Notes under the pieces: model-generated | Seen by the model: the letters and a program-made list of their open reading frames with translations, nothing else | Told to the model about the DNA's origin: nothing | Databases searched by the model: none | DNA from: Nocardia sp. XZ_19_385 | GTDB taxonomy: Bacteria; Actinomycetota; Actinomycetes; Mycobacteriales; Mycobacteriaceae | NCBI RefSeq assembly: GCF_015355755.1 | Contig: NZ_JACVEE010000002.1 | Location: forward strand, 620,001 to 684,000 | Direction of reading: 5' to 3' | Length of the DNA stretch: 64,000 nt | Program-made: the position numbers and the translations under genes | Part shown: piece by piece, positions 42,204 through 56,802 of the stretch | How the letters are laid out: every line of letters begins with the position of its first letter | How positions within the stretch are numbered: position 1 is the stretch's first letter

Positions 42204-42980
42204 TCAGGCGTCGCGCTTGTTCACCGAGTACAGCGCCGCACCGAAGACGACCGCGACGAACGCGGCGAAGTACAGCAGGCCGCCCCACGGACCCCAGTGG
42301 AACTGGCTGACGGTGCTTTCGCCACCCGAGCCGAGGAAGTGATTAGCGTTGGCGAACGGCAGGTACGGCGTCACGTTCTTGGCGACCCACGGGATCGCGC
42401 CGAACAGACCCTCGATCAGCAACGGCCACAGGATCAGCAGCGAAATCGCCGCCGCCGACTGGCGCACCAGCGTGCCGATAGCCACCGCGAGCACCACACA
42501 CAGGAAGCCGTAGATCGGCACCCCGAACAACGGCCGCCACGAATCCATGCCCGAGAGCTCGAGATTCGGAGCCAATTCGGCCCGGGCGATCACCTTGACC
42601 AGCACGTAGGCCAGTCCCACCAGCGCGCCGGTAAGCACCGCGCCGTAGACCGCGAGCAACCCGGCCTTGGTGGTGATCACGCGACCGCGATGCGGAGTGG
42701 CCTGGAAGGTCGTCCGGATGATCCCGAAGCGGTATTCGTTGGTCACCGCGAGCGCCGCCATGATCATCAGCACCATGACGCCGAAACCGGCGATGCCGCT
42801 GGAGGCCATGGCCGGGGTCAAGCTGGGACCCTCGCTGGCGTTCTCGGTGCCGTAGGTGGCATTGGTGATCAGGGTGAACAGCAAGGGCAGGCCCAAGCCG
42901 AGCACGATGATGATCGCCGTGCACCACCAGGGTGACCGGGTCGAGGTGAGTTTGATGCGTTCCGCTGTCAACACGCCCAT
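42204..42980 (-). CDS. ABC exporter permease
   Basis: A 258-residue membrane protein with six predicted helices (AIIIVLGLGLPLLFTLIT, IAGFGVMVLMIMAALAVTNE, LLAVYGAVLTGALVGLAYVL, LFGVPIYGFLCVVLAVAIGT, AAISLLILWPLLIEGLFGAI and LLYFAAFVAVVFGAALYSV). The cytoplasmic loop EYRFGIIRTTFQATPHRGRV is typical of ABC-2 permeases that pair with DrrA/CcmA-like ATPases. It overlaps the ATPase gene by ATGA. Substrate unknown; drug or lipid export is usual. Confidence 0.85.
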   Translation of the reverse strand: MGVLTAERIKLTSTRSPWWCTAIIIVLGLGLPLLFTLITNATYGTENASEGPSLTPAMASSGIAGFGVMVLMIMAALAVTNEYRFGIIRTTFQATPHRGRVITTKAGLLAVYGAVLTGALVGLAYVLVKVIARAELAPNLELSGMDSWRPLFGVPIYGFLCVVLAVAIGTLVRQSAAAISLLILWPLLIEGLFGAIPWVAKNVTPYLPFANANHFLGSGGESTVSQFHWGPWGGLLYFAAFVAVVFGAALYSVNKRDA

Positions 42981-43912
42981 CAGAGCGCACCTCCCATCAC
43001 TTCGTCCAAGCCGGTGCCGTGATATTCCACCGCGCCGCCGGTCATCCGCATGAACGCCTCCTCCAGCGAAGCCCGCTGCGGCGACAACTCGAACAGCGTG
43101 ATCTCGTTGGCGGCGGCCAGTTTTCCGACCGCGTCGCTGGTCACGTCGACCGCGATCACCGCGTCGGAGCCGTCCTCACGCACGGTCATCCCGTTGGAGG
43201 TGAGCAGGCTGCGCAGCTGATCCAGCTGCGGGCTGCGCACGCGCACCGTCGATTCCGAGGCCTTCTCGATGAATTCCTTGGTGCTGGAATCGGAGATGAG
43301 CTGGCCGCGGCCGATGACCACGAGATGCTCGGCGGTCTGCGCCATTTCCGAGAGCAGATGGCTCGACACCAGCACGGTGCGGCCCTCGGTCGCGAGCCGC
43401 TGCATGAAGCGGCGGATCCACAGGATGCCCTCCGGATCGAGGCCGTTCACCGGCTCGTCGAACAGCAGCACCTGCGGATCGCCGAGCAGCGCGCCGGCCA
43501 AGCCGAGCCGCTGCGACATACCCAGGGAGAATCCGCCCGCGGGTTTGCCTGCGACCTCGGACAGGCCGACCAGCTTCAGTACCTCGTCGACCCGGGAAGC
43601 CGGGATGTTGTTGGTCGCGGCCATCCAGCGCAGATGCGAGCGCGCCGAACGATTCGGATGCACCCACTTCGCGTCCAGGAGCGCGCCGACTTCACGCAGT
43701 GGCGACTGCAGTTCGTGGTACGGCTTGCCGTTGATCAGCGCCGTCCCCGCGGTGGGCTGGTCCAAGCCCAGAATCATCCGCATAGTGGTGGATTTACCAG
43801 CGCCGTTGGGTCCTAGGAAGCCGGTCACCTGTCCTGGCTGGACGGTGAACGAGAGATCCTGAACCGCGACGGTCTGGCCATAGTGCTTGGTCAGGCCCCT
43901 CAGTTCGATCAT
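42980..43912 (-). CDS. ABC exporter ATP-binding subunit
   Basis: A 310-residue ATPase starting MIELRGLTKHYGQTVAVQDL. Walker A is GFLGPNGAGKSTTMRMI, the Q-loop region follows, the signature is FSLGMSQRLGLAGALLG, Walker B is VLLFDEPVNGLDPEG, and the switch His is in VSSHLLSEM. A C-terminal domain of about 90 residues (STVRVRSPQLDQLRSLLTSN...) is typical of DrrA-like exporters. The ATG at 43912 begins the conserved core; a start 12 bases earlier is possible. Co-translated with the permease. Confidence 0.9.
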   Translation of the reverse strand: MIELRGLTKHYGQTVAVQDLSFTVQPGQVTGFLGPNGAGKSTTMRMILGLDQPTAGTALINGKPYHELQSPLREVGALLDAKWVHPNRSARSHLRWMAATNNIPASRVDEVLKLVGLSEVAGKPAGGFSLGMSQRLGLAGALLGDPQVLLFDEPVNGLDPEGILWIRRFMQRLATEGRTVLVSSHLLSEMAQTAEHLVVIGRGQLISDSSTKEFIEKASESTVRVRSPQLDQLRSLLTSNGMTVREDGSDAVIAVDVTSDAVGKLAAANEITLFELSPQRASLEEAFMRMTGGAVEYHGTGLDEVMGGAL

Positions 43913-43968
43913 GCCGCCAAGCATTCCGTAAAAACCGCGCGGACGCGTCAGCACAAGGTGCCGAGTCT

Positions 43969-43988
43969 TCTCATCCTCGAGGATGAGA
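43969..43988. promoter_or_regulatory. 20-bp perfect palindrome between thiG and the ABC operon
   Basis: TCTCATCCTCGAGGATGAGA is fully symmetric. It lies 18 bp after the thiG stop and 57 bp before the ABC ATPase start, both on the minus strand, so it is either the terminator hairpin of the thiO-S-G operon or an operator of the exporter. Confidence 0.45.
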
Positions 43989-44005
43989 CGTACCCCGAGG
44001 TGCGG

Positions 44006-44974
<969 letters not shown>

Positions 44975-44978
<4 letters not shown>

Positions 44979-46081
44979 CGAGTACCTCCTGGTGCTGACG
45001 AGAGGGGTGACGCGGATGGCGTCGTCGTAAAACGCTGCGGGTCAGCGGATCGCGCTTCCGGCAGCGGAGATCCGGCGAGCTCGCCCAGCACCGCGTCCAC
45101 GGTGAGCGGGGTGGTAAGCATGCCGTTGCGGCCATGGCCGGTGGCGACCACAATCCGGTCGGTGCGTCTGCCGAGCAGCGGCAGATTGTCCGGGGTGCCG
45201 GGCCGGGAGCCCGCGATCGCTTCGGACAGTTCGTATTCGGCGATGCCGGGCAGGATTGCCTCGGCGTCGGCGATCAGGTCACGGACCCCGCCGACGGTCA
45301 CGGTGGTGTCGAATCCGGCCTCGTATTGTGTTGCGCCGACCACGATTCCGTCGCCGCGCGGCACCAGGTAGACGGGCCGCCCGTGTACTCGGGCGCGGAT
45401 CACCCGGCGCGGTACCGGCGTCGCGCCCGGCCGGTGCCGCAAGCGCAGGATTTCGCCCTTGACCGGGCGGACCGGCAGGTCCGGCAGGAGCCGGGCCGAA
45501 GCCGCGCCCGCGGCCAGCACGATCTGATCGAACTCGAGCTGGTCGAGGTCCTCGACGGCTTCCGCACGCACCTGAACTCCGGCGGCAGCGCAGGCTTTAC
45601 GCAGACCCTCGAGTAGCCGGCGATTGTCGATGGCGGGTTCTCCGGTGGCGAGCAGTCCGGCGCGGACCGTGCGAGCCAGCGCGGGCTCCAGAGCGCGCAC
45701 CCCGGCCCGATCCAGCACCCGCAGGTCGTGGCCGTATCCCCCGACCCAGTCGGCGATGGTGCGCAGATCGGCGGCATCGGCGGCATCGAGGGCGACGGTC
45801 AGCGTCTCGTCGGCGACGAAGACCTCCACGCCGGTCGCGGTCCGCAGCCGGGCGGCGAAGTCCGGCCACCGCGCCAAGGATGCCGCGCCGAATTCCAGCA
45901 CTCGCTCCTCACCGGGCCAGCCCTCCGACAGCGGTGCGAGCATGCCACCCGCGACCCAGGACGCTCCGGAACCGATCGCGGGATCGAAAAGGGTGACCGA
46001 CCAGCCTGCCTCGGCCGCCCGCCAGGCCACTGCCTGCCCGATTGCGCCGCCCCCGACGACGCCCAGCGTGGTCACTGCCAT
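44975..46081 (-). CDS. thiO: Glycine oxidase ThiO
   Basis: A 368-residue FAD enzyme of the DAO family that oxidises glycine to dehydroglycine for thiazole synthesis. LGVVGGGAIGQAVAWRAAEA is the FAD-binding GxGxxG, SWVAGGMLAPLSEGWPGEE the conserved second motif, and GATQYEAGFDTTVTVGGVRD plus the C-terminal PLLGRRTDRIVVATGHGRNG complete the fold. First gene of thiO-thiS-thiG. The divergent neighbour is thiE. Unlike thiC, no TPP riboswitch is seen in the 137-bp gap. Confidence 0.93.
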
Positions 46082-46192
46082 CTGCGATCACCGGCAGCCG
46101 GTGAATACAACTCGGAGGCGCCCTGTCGCCGACCCCGCATTTCGTTCACCGCTTTCCTGTGCCTTTTTCAGCCCCCACCCGTTCGCATACCA

Positions 46193-46211
46193 ACGGTAGC
46201 GCGGCTACCGT
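46193..46211. promoter_or_regulatory. Palindrome between thiO and thiE
   Basis: ACGGTAGC-GCG-GCTACCGT, 8-bp perfect arms, eight bases before the thiE start and within the shared divergent promoter region with thiO. Could be an operator or a hairpin at the thiE 5' end. Confidence 0.4.
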
Positions 46212-46218
46212 CGGAGTC

Positions 46219-46917
46219 GTGCAACCCTCCCATCAGAAAAGATCACTTTCCCCCAGGGAACGGCTGGCTACCGCACGGCTGTATCTGTGCACCGACGCAC
46301 GCCGGGAAAAAGGGGATCTGGCCAAGTTCGCCGACGCGGCGCTGGCGGGCGGAGTCGACATCATCCAGCTCCGGGACAAGGGGTCGCCCGGTGAGGCGAA
46401 GTTCGGGCCGCTCGAGGCCAAGGCCGAACTCGGCGCGCTCGCCGAACTGAAGGCCGCCGCCCGGCGCCACGGCGCGCTGTTCGCGGTGAACGACCGCGCC
46501 GACATCGCGCTCGCCGCGGGCGCGGACGTGCTGCACCTGGGCCAAGGCGACCTGCCGCCCTGGTACGCGCGCCGGATCCTCGGACCCGACGTGGTGATCG
46601 GACGGTCCTCGCACAACCGCGCGCAGGCCGGGCTGGCCGCGATCGACGAGCACATCGACTACTTCTGCACCGGGCCGGTGTGGGCGACGCCGACCAAACC
46701 GGGGCGCACGCCGTCGAGCATCGACCTGATCCGGTCCACCGCCGACGCGCATCCGACGCGGCCGTGGTTCGCGATCGGCGGCATCGAGCTCGGGCGCGTG
46801 CCGGAAGTGCTGGCCGCGGGAGCCGATCGGATCGTCGTCGTCCGGGCCATCACCGACGCCCGGGATCCGGAAGCCGCTGCCCGGGAACTGAAGGCCGCGT
46901 TGCTCGCCAACGCTTAG
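46219..46917 (+). CDS. thiE: Thiamine-phosphate synthase
   Basis: A 232-residue TIM-barrel enzyme that joins HMP-PP and thiazole phosphate to thiamine phosphate. [96 protein letters not shown] and [20 protein letters not shown] are all expected. The GTG at 46219 is taken because earlier in-frame sequence lacks family character; a GGAG lies just upstream. Divergent from thiO. Confidence 0.95.
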   Translation: MQPSHQKRSLSPRERLATARLYLCTDARREKGDLAKFADAALAGGVDIIQLRDKGSPGEAKFGPLEAKAELGALAELKAAARRHGALFAVNDRADIALAAGADVLHLGQGDLPPWYARRILGPDVVIGRSSHNRAQAGLAAIDEHIDYFCTGPVWATPTKPGRTPSSIDLIRSTADAHPTRPWFAIGGIELGRVPEVLAAGADRIVVVRAITDARDPEAAARELKAALLANA

Positions 46918-46965
46918 AAAAATGCGCGAAGGGGTGGCTCAACGCGATCGGGCGGCGGTAGGAAG

Positions 46966-47667
46966 CTACGCCAGCAACTGACCGCGGGTGAGTGCCAGGA
47001 CCGCGTTTGCCAGGTGTTCGGCTTCCGACCGCTCCGCCGCGGAATCCGGGATCGCATTGTCGACGATGCGGGCGTGTGTGCCGGGGCCGTCCGGTTCGGC
47101 GTGCAGCCAATAGAAGCCCTGGTCGGCGAGGTCGACCGTGCGGGGCAGGGCCGCTGCGACCTGGCGGGCGTCGTCGCTGTCGGGCAGGTCGTCGAGGCAG
47201 ACGCGCGCGGGGGCGGCGCGCAGAGCCGGCCAGGCGAGGGCGAAACCGGGATGCAGGGGATGTTCGTCCACTTCGGCCTCCGGGACCCAGGCCAAGGCGG
47301 TGCTTTCCTTGTTGCGGCTGGTCGGCAAGGTCATGACGGCGTCGGCGACGATCGTCGTGTACGTCCAGCCGCTGGCAGCCGATGCGGTTATGCGTTCACT
47401 GCGAACACGCACGTCGGACGGGTTGATACCCGCTTCCTCCCAGGCCTCCCGCACCGCCGCGTGCACCGGCGTCTCATGGCTGTCCCGGGCGCCGCCGGGC
47501 AGGGCCCAGGTGCCGCCCTGATGGCTCCACAGCGCGCGATGCTGCAGCAAGACAGCGGAACCGCCGCCGGGCAGCGGGGCGCGCAACAACAATCCGGCGG
47601 CGCCGAAACGGCCCCAATGCCGAACGCCGCTCGGGTCCTTGGACCACCCGTCCCCGTCACCACGCAT
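46966..47667 (-). CDS. mutT3: Nudix hydrolase (MutT3/Rv0413-like)
   Basis: A 233-residue Nudix protein. HWGRFGAAGLLLRAPLPGGG starts the domain, and the Nudix box is GGARDSHETPVHAAVREAWE followed by EAGI, with the REAWEEAG catalytic set intact. A C-terminal extension of about 100 residues (DDLPDSDDARQVAAALPRTV, HAEPDGPGTHARIVDNAIPD) goes beyond a minimal MutT. In M. tuberculosis MutT3 at the same place hydrolyses oxidised guanine nucleotides. The ATG at 47667 is used; the frame stays open far upstream only because it runs antisense to glnX. Divergent from glnX, convergent with thiE. Confidence 0.88.
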   Translation of the reverse strand: MRGDGDGWSKDPSGVRHWGRFGAAGLLLRAPLPGGGSAVLLQHRALWSHQGGTWALPGGARDSHETPVHAAVREAWEEAGINPSDVRVRSERITASAASGWTYTTIVADAVMTLPTSRNKESTALAWVPEAEVDEHPLHPGFALAWPALRAAPARVCLDDLPDSDDARQVAAALPRTVDLADQGFYWLHAEPDGPGTHARIVDNAIPDSAAERSEAEHLANAVLALTRGQLLA

Positions 47668-47796
47668 CGCCAACCATCCTCGTCCCGCCGTGGGAGCTGA
47701 CTGGTTTTCCAGGGGCGTTTCACATCCACGGCACCGGTAAGCCCACAATAAACTGCGACGCAGGCGCACAGGGAGGCGCGGACCCCGGAGGTGAAG

Positions 47797-49130
47797 ATGG
47801 CTCGGACCGAGCAGTTGTCCGTGCGCAAGCAGCTCCGCAATGTCCCGGTAGCCAAGGTGCGTGAGCAGCTGGACCCGGCCAATGTGCGGTCCTTCGCCGA
47901 ATCCTCCCCCGGCCGGCTCATCGCCTTCGGCCTGCTGCTGATCGCGTTGTGCCTGGCGGCCGGGTGGGTCGCCGCGGGCGCGGTCAGCGACCGCCAGCAC
48001 GCCCTGGACGTCCTGCTCGACGACACCGAACCCAACGCGCATTCCGCGCACCGGCTCTACACCTCGCTCTCGATCGCCGACGCCGCCGCGGCAACCGCGT
48101 TCATCGCGGGCGGGGTGGAGCCGGAGGCCGTGCGAGACCGGTACGCCCAGGCCGTCGGCGAGGCCGCCGCGGAACTGGTCACCCAGTCCGGGCAGGCCGT
48201 GGACCACAACTCCCCGGACCATCGGCTGCGCACCGGGATCGCCACCGGATTGCCGGTCTACACCGGGGTGATCGAGACCGCGCGCACCAACAACCGCATC
48301 GGATATCCGGTCGGTGCGGCGTATTTGAGCGAAGCCTCGAACCAGATGCAGACCACGCTGCTGCCGATGGCGCAGGAACTGCAGGGCCATCGGTCCGACG
48401 CGGTCGATGCCGCGCAGAACCACCATGTGCGGCCACCGTGGCTCGCGATCGCGCTGCTGATCGTCACGCTGGGCGCGCTGGGCTGGGTGCAGCGGGACCT
48501 GGCGCTGCGCTGGCGGCGCACGTTCAACGCAGGCCTGCTGCTGGCCTGCGGGTCGGTAGTGATTCTGCTGGCCTGGACTGTCATCGCCGGCGCCATCTCC
48601 GCCACGGCGGTGATCCAGGGTCGTGACGAGGGCGCCGCGCCCGGATCCCGGCTCACCGAAACCCGGATCCTGGCCCAGCAGGCTCGGTCCGCCGAAACCC
48701 TGAAGCTGGTCAACCGCGACGCGACCGGCGACTACGACCGGACCTACAACACCGGCATCGCGCGAATGAACGAACTGCTCGCCGGTTACCCCAAGGACGC
48801 GCCCGCCGCCGACCATCTCGTCGAAGCCCGGGCCGCATTGGACCGTTGGCGCGCCGCCCATCAGCGGATGAACGAGACCCTGGACCGCGGTGACTTCACC
48901 GGCGCCGCCGTGGTGGCCACCGGGCCCGGCGCCGCGGACGCGGCCGCTCAGGTCGAGGCGCTGGACCGCGCGCTGGAGCTCGGCTTGGACAAGACCCGCA
49001 GTACGTTGCGCGGCAACATCTCCCAGGCCGCACGGGTGCTCGACTTCCTGGCGCCCGGCGCCCTGGCGCTGGGCATCGCCGCGGCCGTCTTTGTCGGATT
49101 GGGTATCTGGCCACGACTACGGGAGTACCG

Positions 49131-49134
<4 letters not shown>
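47797..49134 (+). CDS. glnX: GlnX: membrane sensor of the PknG pathway (Rv0412c-like)
   Basis: A 445-residue membrane protein with four helices: LIAFGLLLIALCLAAGWVAA (about 42-62), WLAIALLIVTLGALGWV, LLLACGSVVILLAWTVIAGA and LAPGALALGIAAAVFVGLGI. Two extracytoplasmic helical regions lie between helices 1-2 and 3-4, as in chemoreceptor-like sensor domains. In mycobacteria GlnX transmits the amino-acid signal from the binding lipoprotein GlnH to the kinase PknG; the same three genes follow here with overlaps, so the function is well supported by context. ATG at 47797 with GGAGGTGAAG upstream. Confidence 0.9.
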
Positions 49135-52536
<3,402 letters not shown>

Positions 52537-52544
52537 GAAAGCAA

Positions 52545-52575
52545 AGCCCGGCCGGGGGAAGGTTCCGGCCGGGCT
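52545..52575 (+). terminator. Hairpin after pknG
   Basis: AGCCCGGCCGG (52545-52555) pairs perfectly with CCGGCCGGGCT (52565-52575), eight bases after the pknG stop. The following 225 bp to ackA hold no gene I can support. Confidence 0.75.
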
Positions 52576-52803
52576 CGGATCCGGCCGTCTGCAGTCGGCG
52601 CCGCGGACACCGGCCACACGCTGCCGCACCGGGGGCAGCCGGGACGGCGGTTCGGGGTGGCGGCGAGGGAGGCGGCTTCCCGAAGACGTGCTGTGGTCGG
52701 TACGAGTTCCGGCGGTACCGGGCGAACCTGATCCGCCACTGATCATGCCGTGCGAATCATGAGGATTCCGTGAGGTTTCCTTGGAGTCTCCTGGGAATCC
52801 GGC

Positions 52804-54009
52804 CTAGGCGGTGACCAGGCGATCGGCGGCGCGGGCGATGGCCAGCTCCTCGTTTGTCGGGACGACCAGCACCGCGATACCCGCCCCATCCGGTGAAATA
52901 CGCCTGGCTGCACGGTCTTTCGCGGTATTTCGGGCCGGATCGACCTGGATGCCGAAGCCCTCCAGACCCGCCAGTGCGTCGGCGCGCACCTGCGGGCTGT
53001 TCTCCCCCACCCCGGCGGTGAAGACGATGGCGTCCACCCGGCCCAACTCGATGAGGTACGCGCCGAGGTAGCGCCGCAGCCGGTGGATGTAGACGTCGTA
53101 GGCGAGCCGGGCCGCCGCATCGCCACTGTCGATGAGTCGCTGCAGTTCCCGGAAGTCGTTGACCCCGGACAAGCCCTTGATCCCGGAGTTGCGGTTCAGT
53201 AACCGGTCGACGCCATCGACATCCAGATTCGCCGAGCGCATCAGGTGCAGCAGGATGCCCGGGTCGATATCGCCGCCGCGGGTGCCCATGACCAGGCCCT
53301 CCAGCGGGGTCAGGCCCATGGTGGTGTCGATCGGTTCGCCGCCGCGCACCGCCGACGCGGACGCGCCGTTGCCCAGATGGAACACGATCTGATTCACCTC
53401 GCCCGGATCGCGTTCCAGCACCTCGGCCACCCGGCCGGAGACGTACTCGTGCGAGGTGCCGTGGAAGCCGTAGCGCCGGATGCCGTACTCCGCGGCGACT
53501 GCGGCGTCGATGGCGTAGGTCTTGGCGGCGTCGGGCAGGCCGTGGAAAAACGCGGTGTCGAAGACCGCGACCTGCGGCACGCCGGGTAGCAGCTCCCGAG
53601 TGCTCTCGATGCCGGTGACATTCGCCGGATTGTGCAGCGGCGCGAGCTCGGACAGATCCGCGATGGCCGCGACCACCTCGTCGGTGATCAGCGTCGGCCG
53701 GTAGAACACCTCGCCGCCGTGCACCACCCGGTGCCCGACCGCGCGCAGCCCGGCGCCGGCCAGGTCGTAGCCGGTCTCGGCGAACATCTCGAAGACCAGT
53801 TGCAGCCCCGCCTTGTGATCGGCGATCGGCCCCTCGTGCTCGACGACCCGATCCCCCGCCTTGTGCTCGATGGCGCCGTTGGCCTCGCCGATCCGCTCGA
53901 CCAGGCCGGAGGCGGCCACGGCACCCGAATGCGGGTCCACCAGTTGATATTTGATCGAGGACGACCCCGAATTGAGCACCAGCACAAGGTCGTTGGTCTG
54001 GCCGGACAT
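52804..54009 (-). CDS. ackA: Acetate kinase
   Basis: A 401-residue acetate kinase (acetyl phosphate plus ADP to acetate plus ATP). [91 protein letters not shown] and [13 protein letters not shown] are the family landmarks. The ATG at 54009 lies four bases after AGGAGG; the neighbouring ATG at 54012 or a GTG at 54033 (overlapping the pta stop as GTGA) are alternatives. Operon pta-ackA, minus strand. Confidence 0.96.
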   Translation of the reverse strand: MSGQTNDLVLVLNSGSSSIKYQLVDPHSGAVAASGLVERIGEANGAIEHKAGDRVVEHEGPIADHKAGLQLVFEMFAETGYDLAGAGLRAVGHRVVHGGEVFYRPTLITDEVVAAIADLSELAPLHNPANVTGIESTRELLPGVPQVAVFDTAFFHGLPDAAKTYAIDAAVAAEYGIRRYGFHGTSHEYVSGRVAEVLERDPGEVNQIVFHLGNGASASAVRGGEPIDTTMGLTPLEGLVMGTRGGDIDPGILLHLMRSANLDVDGVDRLLNRNSGIKGLSGVNDFRELQRLIDSGDAAARLAYDVYIHRLRRYLGAYLIELGRVDAIVFTAGVGENSPQVRADALAGLEGFGIQVDPARNTAKDRAARRISPDGAGIAVLVVPTNEELAIARAADRLVTA

Positions 54010-54029
54010 CATGCCTCCTGGATGGATTG

Positions 54030-56147
54030 TCACTGCCCCTGCGCCTGGATCGCGGTAATGGCGACGGTGTTCACGATGTCGGCCACCAGCGCGCCGCGGG
54101 ACAGATCGTTGACCGGCTTGCGCAGACCCTGCAGCACCGGGCCGATCGCGATGGCGCCCGCGCTGCGCTGCACCGCCTTGTAGGTGTTGTTGCCGGTATT
54201 GAGATCCGGGAAGATGAAAACCGTTGCGCGCCCGGCCACCTCGGAATCCGGAAGCTTGGTGTCGGCGACCGTCGGCTCGATCGCCGCGTCGTATTGGATG
54301 GGGCCCTCGACCAGCAGCTCCGGCTCGCGCTCGCGGACCAGCTTGGTCCCCACCCGGACCTTGTCCACATCGGCGCCGCTACCGGACTCGCCCGTCGAGT
54401 AGGACAGCATGGCGATTCGCGGCTCGATACCGAACTGGGCGGCGGTGCGCGCCGAGGAGATCGCGATGTCGGCGAGCTGCTCCGAGCTCGGATCCGGGAC
54501 CACCGCGCAGTCGCCGTAGGCCAGCACCCGGTCGGACAGGCACATCAGGAAGACACTCGACACCGTCGAGACGCCGGGCACCGTCTTGATGATCTCGAAG
54601 GACGGGCGGATGGTGTGCGCGGTGGTGTGCGCGGCGCCCGAGACCATGCCGTCGGCAATGCCCTTGAACACCATCATGGTTCCGAAGTAGGAGATGTCGG
54701 TCATCGTTTCCCGGGCGCGCTCGATGGTCATGCCCTTGTGCTTGCGCAGCTCGGTGTACTCGGCGGCGAAATCCTCCAGGTAGCCGGAGGTGCGCGGGTC
54801 CAGTACCTGGGCGTCGCTGATATCGACACCCAGCTCGGTGGCGCGGGCCCGGATGCTGGTCTCGTCGCCGAGGATGACCAGGTCGGCGATCTTGCGCTGC
54901 AGCACCCGGCCGGCGGCGCGCAGGATGCGGTCGTCGGAGCCCTCGGGCAGCACGATGCGCTTGCGGTTGCCGCGTGCCCGTTCGATCAGCTGGTACTCGA
55001 ACATCTGCGGGGTGACGACCGTGGTGCGCTGCACCCTGATGCGCTGCAACAGCTCCGGGGCGTCTACATGGTCTTCCATCAGCGCCAGCGCGGTGTCGAC
55101 CTTGCGCGGGTTGCCCGCCGACATCCGGCCGCGAGTGTGATGCACGGCGTTGGCGGTGTCGTAGGTGCCCAACCCGGTGGCCAGGATCGGCAGCCGCGGC
55201 TTCAGGCCCGCCATCAGCCGCGCCACCGCCGGATGCGGGCGCATGTCGCCGTTCATGATGATGCCCGCCAGCGATGGAAAACCCTCCGCCTCATGGGCAT
55301 TCACCAGGCTCAGCAGCACCTCGGAGCGGTCGCCCGGCGCGATCACCACGACACCGTCGGACAGGCGCTCGAGGATGTGCTCGGCGGTCATGCCACCGAC
55401 CATCACCGACAGCGCCTCGCGCTGCAGCAATTCCGGGTCGCCGCTGTACATTTCGCCGTCGATGGCGGTGCACAGTTCCGCCATGGTCGGCGCGATCAGC
55501 AGCGGCACCTCCGGCAGCGTCCACGACGGCACGCTGCTGAAACCTTGGAGTGCCGAGGCGATTTCGGCGAGCTGCTCCGGATCGCAGCGGTTGGCCACGA
55601 TCGCCGCCAATTGCGCGTGCTCGGTGGCAAGTTCGCTGGCACACAATTCCGCGAGCTGACGCACCTCGTCCGGCGTGCGCTCGGACCCGCGCAGCACCAG
55701 CAGCACCGGCGCGCCGAGGTTCACCGCGATCCGGGCGTTGAACCGCAGCTCGCTGGGGCTGGCCACATCGGTGTAGTCGGTGCCGACCACGACCACCGCG
55801 TCGCACACCTTCGCGACCTCGTGGAAGCGCATCACGATCTCGCTGATCGCGGCGTCGGGATCGGCGTGCACCTGCTCATAGGTGACGCCGACAGCCTGCT
55901 CGTAGTCGATATCGGCGGTGCTGTGCTCGAGCAGCAGCTCCAGGATGTAATCCGGCTCGACGGTCGAACGGGTGATCGGCCGGAAGACACCGACCCGGGC
56001 GGTGGTGGCGCACAACATCTGCAGCACACCCAGCGCCACCGTCGACTTACCGGTGTCGCCCTCGGGCGAGGCGATGTAGATGGTGGACGCTCGGGGATGG
56101 TCGGAGGCGTAGCCGAGGGGGTGGGTGGGCGCAGCAGTGTCGGCCAT
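54030..56147 (-). CDS. pta: Phosphate acetyltransferase (long, two-domain form)
   Basis: A 705-residue Pta that interconverts acetyl-CoA and acetyl phosphate. The N-terminal domain is a P-loop BioD-like module ([20 protein letters not shown]), followed by a DRTGG-like middle domain ([20 protein letters not shown]), and the C-terminal catalytic domain ([80 protein letters not shown]). Length matches the ~700-residue class. First gene of pta-ackA; divergent from the nitroreductase gene. Confidence 0.96.
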   Translation of the reverse strand: MADTAAPTHPLGYASDHPRASTIYIASPEGDTGKSTVALGVLQMLCATTARVGVFRPITRSTVEPDYILELLLEHSTADIDYEQAVGVTYEQVHADPDAAISEIVMRFHEVAKVCDAVVVVGTDYTDVASPSELRFNARIAVNLGAPVLLVLRGSERTPDEVRQLAELCASELATEHAQLAAIVANRCDPEQLAEIASALQGFSSVPSWTLPEVPLLIAPTMAELCTAIDGEMYSGDPELLQREALSVMVGGMTAEHILERLSDGVVVIAPGDRSEVLLSLVNAHEAEGFPSLAGIIMNGDMRPHPAVARLMAGLKPRLPILATGLGTYDTANAVHHTRGRMSAGNPRKVDTALALMEDHVDAPELLQRIRVQRTTVVTPQMFEYQLIERARGNRKRIVLPEGSDDRILRAAGRVLQRKIADLVILGDETSIRARATELGVDISDAQVLDPRTSGYLEDFAAEYTELRKHKGMTIERARETMTDISYFGTMMVFKGIADGMVSGAAHTTAHTIRPSFEIIKTVPGVSTVSSVFLMCLSDRVLAYGDCAVVPDPSSEQLADIAISSARTAAQFGIEPRIAMLSYSTGESGSGADVDKVRVGTKLVREREPELLVEGPIQYDAAIEPTVADTKLPDSEVAGRATVFIFPDLNTGNNTYKAVQRSAGAIAIGPVLQGLRKPVNDLSRGALVADIVNTVAITAIQAQGQ

Positions 56148-56242
56148 GATCAGAAGCTTAGTGAATTGACGGCAATTCGAGCCCGTTGCGAGACAGCCAT
56201 CACCGAACGGGGTAATTCGCCCAGGCCGATATAGTCGCCCCC

Positions 56243-56749
56243 ATGGTTGAGCAGTTTCCGGACCGGCAGTGGGGTTCGCGCACGAATGTCCTTTCCCGAG
56301 CCGCGAATCGGTTCGCCGCGACCAAACCGGGATCCTGGTTCATCCGCACGATCACGCCGCTGGACCGTGCCGTGCTGGAACGCACGAACGCGAAGTACAC
56401 CGTGCTCGGCCCGATCGGCGCGCCCGTCATCCTGCTCACCAGCACCGGCCGGAAATCCGGTCAGCCGCGCACGCAGCCGCTGCTGTACGTGCACGACGGC
56501 GATGTCCTCTACGTGATCGGCAGCAATTTCGGCCAGGAGAAGCACCCCGCCTGGACCGCCAATCTGATGACCAACCCGGCGGCCACCGTCGCGATCGCCG
56601 GGGAACGTATCCCGGTGACGGCCACGCTCGTTCCCGACGCCGAGAAGGAGCGTGTATTCGCCCGTTTCGTCGAGGTGACGGGCGCCTACGCCGCCTACCG
56701 CGATCGCACCAGTCGCGATCTGCGCATTTTCGCTCTGCGCCGGGCCTAG
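56243..56749 (+). CDS. Deazaflavin(F420)-dependent nitroreductase family protein (Ddn-like)
   Basis: A 168-residue split-beta-barrel protein of the Ddn family, which uses reduced F420 to reduce quinones or nitro compounds. VILLTSTGRKSGQPRTQPLL is the signature, with YVHDGDVLYVIGSNFGQEKH and PAWTANLMTNPAATVAIAGE after it. The N-terminal helix SRAANRFAATKPGSWFIRTI resembles the membrane-associated part of Ddn. Fits with fgd1 in the same window, which supplies reduced F420. Substrate unknown. Confidence 0.88.
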   Translation: MVEQFPDRQWGSRTNVLSRAANRFAATKPGSWFIRTITPLDRAVLERTNAKYTVLGPIGAPVILLTSTGRKSGQPRTQPLLYVHDGDVLYVIGSNFGQEKHPAWTANLMTNPAATVAIAGERIPVTATLVPDAEKERVFARFVEVTGAYAAYRDRTSRDLRIFALRRA

Positions 56750-56765
56750 CGCGGGCACGCTGCGC

Positions 56766-56796
56766 TTGACCTTGACGTAGCGTCAATTTCTATCGT
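56766..56796 (+). promoter_or_regulatory. MerR-type promoter with 19-bp spacer before the DUF2268 gene
   Basis: -35 TTGACC (56766-56771), spacer of exactly 19 bp containing the dyad TTGACG-TAG-CGTCAA (56772-56786), -10 TATCGT (56791-56796). This over-long spacer with an operator inside is the hallmark of MerR-activated promoters. Transcription would start about seven bases on, at the A of the ATG at 56803, giving a leaderless mRNA. Confidence 0.8.
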
Positions 56797-56802
56797 CGAG
56801 AC

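Noticed and set aside
46082..46218. TPP riboswitch in front of thiO or thiE
   Set aside because: Read on both strands; the CTGAGA and ACCTGA...GGGTAATGCC elements are absent. Only GGGGGCTGA occurs, which is not enough.
47668..48861. Long N-terminal extension of the Nudix protein
   Set aside because: The upstream part lies antisense to glnX and has no protein character; ATG at 47667 gives the family length.
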